From Roseiarcus sp963709655 (GTDB lineage Bacteria > Pseudomonadota > Alphaproteobacteria > Rhizobiales > Beijerinckiaceae): a DNA stretch of 64,000 nucleotides. How positions within the stretch are numbered: the stretch's first letter is position 1; every line of letters begins with the position of its first letter. Under the pieces are notes generated by a model, which was not told the DNA's origin, did no database searches, and was given only the letters and a program-made list of their open reading frames with translations. The stretch spans positions 56,230 through 120,229 of the forward strand of contig CAVPXF010000017.1 in assembly GCA_963709655.1 (NCBI GenBank), written 5' to 3'. The position numbers were made by a program, and so were the translations under genes. Shown here one piece after another: positions 60,948 through 64,000 of this stretch.

Positions 60948-61139
60948 GACAAACAAAATCCGAACTCGACCTGGACGCACACCTTGCGACGAGCTGGAGG
61001 GCGGCTTCGCGCGCTCTTTGGCTTCGCGCGCCGTGATCTCTCGCACAGCGTCTCCCCAAGAGATCGTGTATCGCTGGGTAACGGCGCGGGGAACGCCGCG
61101 AAACAATCGAATTGACGTCACGGGAAACGGGGAACGCCC

Positions 61140-61364
61140 ATGTTGGCCTACCAGTACGCTCTGATCAGCAATCCGTGCGAGCGCACCGTCAGGGATTTGT
61201 TCGACTATGTGCGGACTCATCCGGGCCGTCTGCACATATTGGCGCCAGAGGATTCGCGCGCGATCCAACGCGCCGTCGCTGCCGCCTCACCCGACTGCGG
61301 CGATGACTACGCAGCAGAAGCCGACGAGGTCCTGCTGGGGCTCGACCAGCGGGTTTTTGACTAG
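61140..61364 (+). CDS. Small hypothetical protein (74 residues)
   Basis: 74 residues starting MLAYQYALISNPCERTVRDL, acidic overall with a helical carboxyl end (YAAEADEVLLGLDQRVFD). No signal peptide or membrane segment, and no family was recognised. ATG at 61140 has GGGGAACG upstream. Composition is protein-like and non-repetitive, and the gene fills a gap between kup and the IS91-type element. It may be a genuine orphan or the edge of a region cut by the insertion. Confidence 0.5.
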   Translation: MLAYQYALISNPCERTVRDLFDYVRTHPGRLHILAPEDSRAIQRAVAAASPDCGDDYAAEADEVLLGLDQRVFD

Positions 61365-61541
61365 GGGGGACTGGCGAGAAGCGCTCGACTTTGTGAACGG
61401 CGGGTCTGCGCAAATGGACTAAACCGCTCGCGCGGTAGGGGCGGCGAGGGAGCGGAGAGGGTGTACGGGTAAGGACAACGGGAAAACTCGGCCCTGTTTC
61501 AAGATCGTGGGGTTCAACCCCATGCGAGACAGGAGCATTCG

Positions 61542-62417
61542 ATGTCCGACAATTCCATCAGCCAGTTGCGGCAGCGCATGATCGAGGACATGACGGCGCG
61601 GCGGTTCAAGGAGAAGGTGCAGAAGGACTACGTCCGGCACGTGAGGACGTTCACGAAGTTCCTCGGCCGTTCTCCGGATACGGCGACGAGCGATGACCTT
61701 CGCCGCTTTCAACTGCACATGGCCCAGCAACAGATCGGCGCGCCGACGATCAATTCCGCCATCTCCGCGTTGCGGTTCTTCTTCACCGAGACGCTCGAAC
61801 GGCCCGACCTCGTTCGTCCTCTCAGGATCGTGTCCACGCCGCGCAAGGCGCCCGTTGTGCTGAGCCAAGAGGAGGTGGCGCGTCTCCTCCAGGCCGCGCC
61901 GGGCCTCAAGTACAAGGCCGCGCTCAGCGTCGCCTACGGCGCGGGCCTGCGCGTGTCCGAGGTCGCGAACCTGAAGGTGTCCGACATCGACAGTGGGCGC
62001 ATGATGCTCCGGGTCGAGCAGGGCAAGGGACAGCGGGATCGCGATGTGATGCTGTCGCCCCAACTGCTCCAGCTCCTGCGCGAATGGTGGAAGGCGGCGC
62101 GTCCGCGGGTCTGGCTCTTTCCTGGCCAGAACCCGATCAATCCGGTGACGCCGCGTCAGCTCAACCGCGCCGTCACCGTCGCCAAAGACCTGGCTGGAAT
62201 CTCCAAGCGCGTTTCTCCGCATACGCTGCGGCACAGCTTCGCCACCCATTTGCTCGAACAGGGTGTCGATATTCGCGTGATTCAGGTGTTGTTGGGGCAC
62301 GCCAAGCTGGAGACGACCGCGCTCTACACCCGCGTCGCCGTCAGCACGGTCCGCGACATCAAGAGTCCGCTGGACCGGCTCGACGTCAAGCTGACGAAGA
62401 AAACGCCGCCCGCCTGA
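61542..62417 (+). CDS. Tyrosine recombinase/integrase of the IS91-type element
   Basis: 291 residues. SAM-like core-binding domain at residues ~1-95 (MIEDMTARRFKEKVQKDYVR, LRRFQLHMAQQQIGAPTINS), then the catalytic domain: VAYGAGLRVSEVANLKVSDI (first Arg), GKGQRDRDVMLSP (Lys), SPHTLRHSFATHLLEQGVDI (H-x-x-R), LLGHAKLETTALYTRVAVST (His and the Tyr nucleophile). All catalytic residues are present, so it is probably active. ATG at 61542 follows AGGAGCATTCG. Family knowledge: such recombinases accompany some IS91 transposases, with an unclear role in resolving or targeting. Confidence 0.93.
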   Translation: MSDNSISQLRQRMIEDMTARRFKEKVQKDYVRHVRTFTKFLGRSPDTATSDDLRRFQLHMAQQQIGAPTINSAISALRFFFTETLERPDLVRPLRIVSTPRKAPVVLSQEEVARLLQAAPGLKYKAALSVAYGAGLRVSEVANLKVSDIDSGRMMLRVEQGKGQRDRDVMLSPQLLQLLREWWKAARPRVWLFPGQNPINPVTPRQLNRAVTVAKDLAGISKRVSPHTLRHSFATHLLEQGVDIRVIQVLLGHAKLETTALYTRVAVSTVRDIKSPLDRLDVKLTKKTPPA

Positions 62418-62424
62418 CGGCTGC

Positions 62425-63654
62425 GTGGCGCGGCCCCATCTCGAGGTCGCCGACATCTTTCGCGCCCACGGGGCGGCATGGCGCGAGGCCAACGCCGGTC
62501 ACGTGAGCCTCGACCAGCTCAAGGTCATGTCGGCGATCGAGACCTGTCGCACCGCCGCGCTCGGCGGACACGTCGAGCGCTGCGAGGACTGCGCGCACGA
62601 GTCGATCTCCTATAACTCCTGTCGCAACCGGCATTGCCCGAAGTGTCAGGCCGCGGCGGCGCGGCAATGGCTCGAAGACCGCGAGGCGGAGCTGCTGCCG
62701 ATTCCCTATTACCACGTCGTCTTCACCCTGCCGGCGTCGATCGGCGCGATCGCGTTCCAGAACAAGGCCGCCGTCTACGACCTGCTGTTCCGGACCGCCG
62801 CCGAGACGCTGACTGCCATCGCCGCCGATCCGAAGCATCTGGGCGCGCGCATCGGCCTCACCGCCGTGCTCCACACCTGGGGCTCGGCGCTGACCCACCA
62901 TCCCCACGTCCACATCATCGTGCCCGGCGGAGGCCCGTCGCCGGACGGGTCGCGCTGGGTCGCCTGCAAGAGAGACTTCTTCCTGCCGGTGCGCGTGCTG
63001 TCGCGCCTGTTCCGCCGCCTCTTCCTCGACGGGCTCGCGGCCCTGCATGCGGCCGGCCGCCTCGCCCTCTTCGGCGATCTCGCGCCCCTCGCCGACAAGC
63101 GCGCCTTCGACGCCGCGCTCGCGCCGCTGCGCTGCTCGGAATGGGTGGTCTACGCCAAGCGGCCGTTCGCCGGGCCGAAGGCCGTCCTCGCCTATCTCGC
63201 CCGCTACACCCACCGCGTCGCCATCTCGAATTCGCGTCTGATCCGGCTCGACAACGAGGGCGTCACGTTCCGCTGGAAGGACTATCGGATCAAAGGCCGA
63301 GACCGGCTCAAGACCATGACGCTCGACGCCAGCGAGTTCACCCGCCGCTTCCTCCTGCACGTGCTGCCCAGCGGCTTCCACCGCATCCGCCACTACGGCT
63401 TCCTCGCCAGCCCCGGACGCGCTGCAACCATCGGGCGCCTGCGGGACCTGATCGCGACCTCCAACGCGACCGCTCGGCCTCGCCCCGAAGCCGACGCAAG
63501 CGCGGCCACGACCGCCCCCGAGCCCGCCGCAACCGAAGCTGGCTCCAGGATCTGTCCCTGCTGCGGCGGACGCATGCGCATCATCGAGACGTTCGCCCGT
63601 GGCGCTCGTCCTCGCAGCTTCACCGCCGAATCTGCCGGAATCAACTCGTCATGA
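62425..63654 (+). CDS. IS91-family transposase (HUH single-strand endonuclease)
   Basis: 409 residues. Zinc-binding amino end: CRTAALGGHVERCEDCAHES and SCRNRHCPKCQAAAARQWLE. HUH motif HHPHVHIIVPGGGPSPDG, and Tyr nucleophile region VLAYLARYTHRVAISNSRL, where two Tyr residues sit four apart as in IS91. Further blocks are YYHVVFTLPASIGAIAFQNK and FTRRFLLHVLPSGFHRIRHY, a family hallmark. The last residues RICPCCGGRMRIIETFARGA form a carboxyl zinc ribbon. The start is GTG at 62425, eight bases past the integrase stop. A further open frame starts at 63651 (ATGA overlap) and runs to 63887; it is Pro/Ala-rich and doubtful. Confidence 0.94.
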   Translation: MARPHLEVADIFRAHGAAWREANAGHVSLDQLKVMSAIETCRTAALGGHVERCEDCAHESISYNSCRNRHCPKCQAAAARQWLEDREAELLPIPYYHVVFTLPASIGAIAFQNKAAVYDLLFRTAAETLTAIAADPKHLGARIGLTAVLHTWGSALTHHPHVHIIVPGGGPSPDGSRWVACKRDFFLPVRVLSRLFRRLFLDGLAALHAAGRLALFGDLAPLADKRAFDAALAPLRCSEWVVYAKRPFAGPKAVLAYLARYTHRVAISNSRLIRLDNEGVTFRWKDYRIKGRDRLKTMTLDASEFTRRFLLHVLPSGFHRIRHYGFLASPGRAATIGRLRDLIATSNATARPRPEADASAATTAPEPAATEAGSRICPCCGGRMRIIETFARGARPRSFTAESAGINSS

Positions 63655-64000
63655 CCGCCGCTCCGGCCCGCGCCGCCACCGACCTCTGCTCGCCGAGGAC
63701 CTCCCCCGGCGCCGCTCCGTTCGCGCCCGAGCCGATCGCGGCGACCAACGTCTCGCGCCTCCTTGCCCCCGAAATGCCCGCCTATGCCGATCGGCCAATC
63801 CGCGGCCTGTCCGACGCCCTCGCGTCATCCACAAACACGCTACTCCGGCCGTCCCGCGCGGCGCCGCCGAGCCCCAAATCCCCATAGCGCCCCCGCGGCG
63901 CCGGACGCTCACCGTCCCGCGGTTTCCTCCACTTGAGGCTTTCGGACGCCGGCCCTCCGGCCCGCACCTACGCCCGCGTTAGGGCCGGCATCCGAAACCC
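63655..64000. other. Non-coding right end of the IS91-type element
   Basis: 346 bases after the transposase, G/C-rich, with no convincing protein (only the doubtful overlapping frame 63651-63887). The distal 64 bases fold into the inverted repeat listed separately. The origin end of IS91-type elements is expected downstream of the transposase, so this stretch probably contains it. Confidence 0.5.
63937..64000. repeat. 20-bp inverted repeat with 24-base loop at the right end of the IS91-type element
   Basis: GGCTTTCGGACGCCGGCCCT (63937-63956) pairs with AGGGCCGGCATCCGAAACCC (63981-64000), matching at 18 of 20 positions. Large hairpins close to the termini are typical of single-strand (HUH) transposons. 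The window ends inside or at the edge of this structure, so the precise terminus is not visible. Confidence 0.65.

Larger units (their letters stand above)
61400..64000 (+). mobile_element. IS91-family element with accessory tyrosine recombinase (right boundary at or beyond window end)
   Basis: Two genes in the same direction, a phage-integrase-type recombinase and an IS91-type HUH transposase, eight bases apart. This is a known arrangement in one branch of the IS91 family, in which the single-stranded rolling-circle transposase is accompanied by a recombinase. The left boundary is not defined; GGGGTTCAACCCC (61510-61522) just upstream of the first gene is a possible terminal hairpin. At the right, 63937-64000 forms a large inverted repeat. 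No target duplication is expected for this family. Confidence 0.75.

Noticed and set aside
61510..61522. GGGGTTCAACCCC considered as a tRNA T-arm
   Set aside because: No acceptor stem, anticodon arm or D-arm can be built around it; it is a simple hairpin before the recombinase gene.
63651..63887. Short open frame overlapping the transposase stop (ATGA)
   Set aside because: Pro/Ala/Ser-rich with no family signal, in the region expected to hold the element's terminal DNA; mentioned in the transposase entry only.

Overview
The window is high-GC DNA (about two thirds G+C by eye) from an alphaproteobacterium, most likely of the Hyphomicrobiales (Rhizobiales). Supporting genes are an Omp25/31-type barrel protein, an ATC-hydrolase, a DUF2277 protein, trxB next to a LysR gene, a nucleotidyltransferase-heptose phosphatase fusion, and dense rhizobial-style palindromic intergenic repeats. 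The genus cannot be fixed from the sequence alone. No rRNA, tRNA or CRISPR array was seen.

Layout: kdsA (partial) and a Phd/PIN toxin-antitoxin pair (1-1559); a first CUT2-type sugar ABC transporter (1921-4830); a ThrE-like exporter, an mqo remnant and fumC (5152-8229); a second, paralogous sugar ABC transporter in opposite orientation (8596-11469); small metabolic and periplasmic genes, an MFS exporter, a MarR/quinone-oxidoreductase divergon and an acetyl-CoA hydrolase/CoA-transferase (11941-19582); a repeat-rich, decayed mobile region with an IS1595-like remnant (19583-22259); an MsbA-like ABC exporter and an LPS-heptose block with an AGE epimerase, a HddC-GmhB fusion, hldE and an RgpF-like protein (22260-29892); choline-sulfatase (30018-31551); a polyol operon under a LacI regulator (32106-41261); an outer-membrane barrel, glycerate kinase, GNAT, GST, trxB and LysR (41976-47178); a surface-sugar block with a GT2, an FAD oxidase and a CDP-sugar cassette (47302-53194); msrP; a two-gene operon for a 1173-residue beta-propeller/ASH-domain protein (54703-58553); kup; and an IS91-type element running to the window end.

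How the genes work together: the LacI-linked operon contains a complete-looking route for galactitol or a similar hexitol. It has ABC uptake, an SDR polyol dehydrogenase, a PfkB kinase and a PF08013 protein; in Agrobacterium a protein of that last family is a D-tagatose-6-phosphate 4-epimerase. KdsA, HldE, the GmhB fusion, RgpF, GT2 and the CDP-sugar cassette all feed envelope polysaccharide.

A caution on sequence quality: at least eight otherwise well-conserved genes are each broken by single-base indels, mostly in short homopolymers, and removing the indel always restores a full-length family member. These look more like sequencing or assembly errors than pseudogenes. They are annotated as single genes with the break stated.
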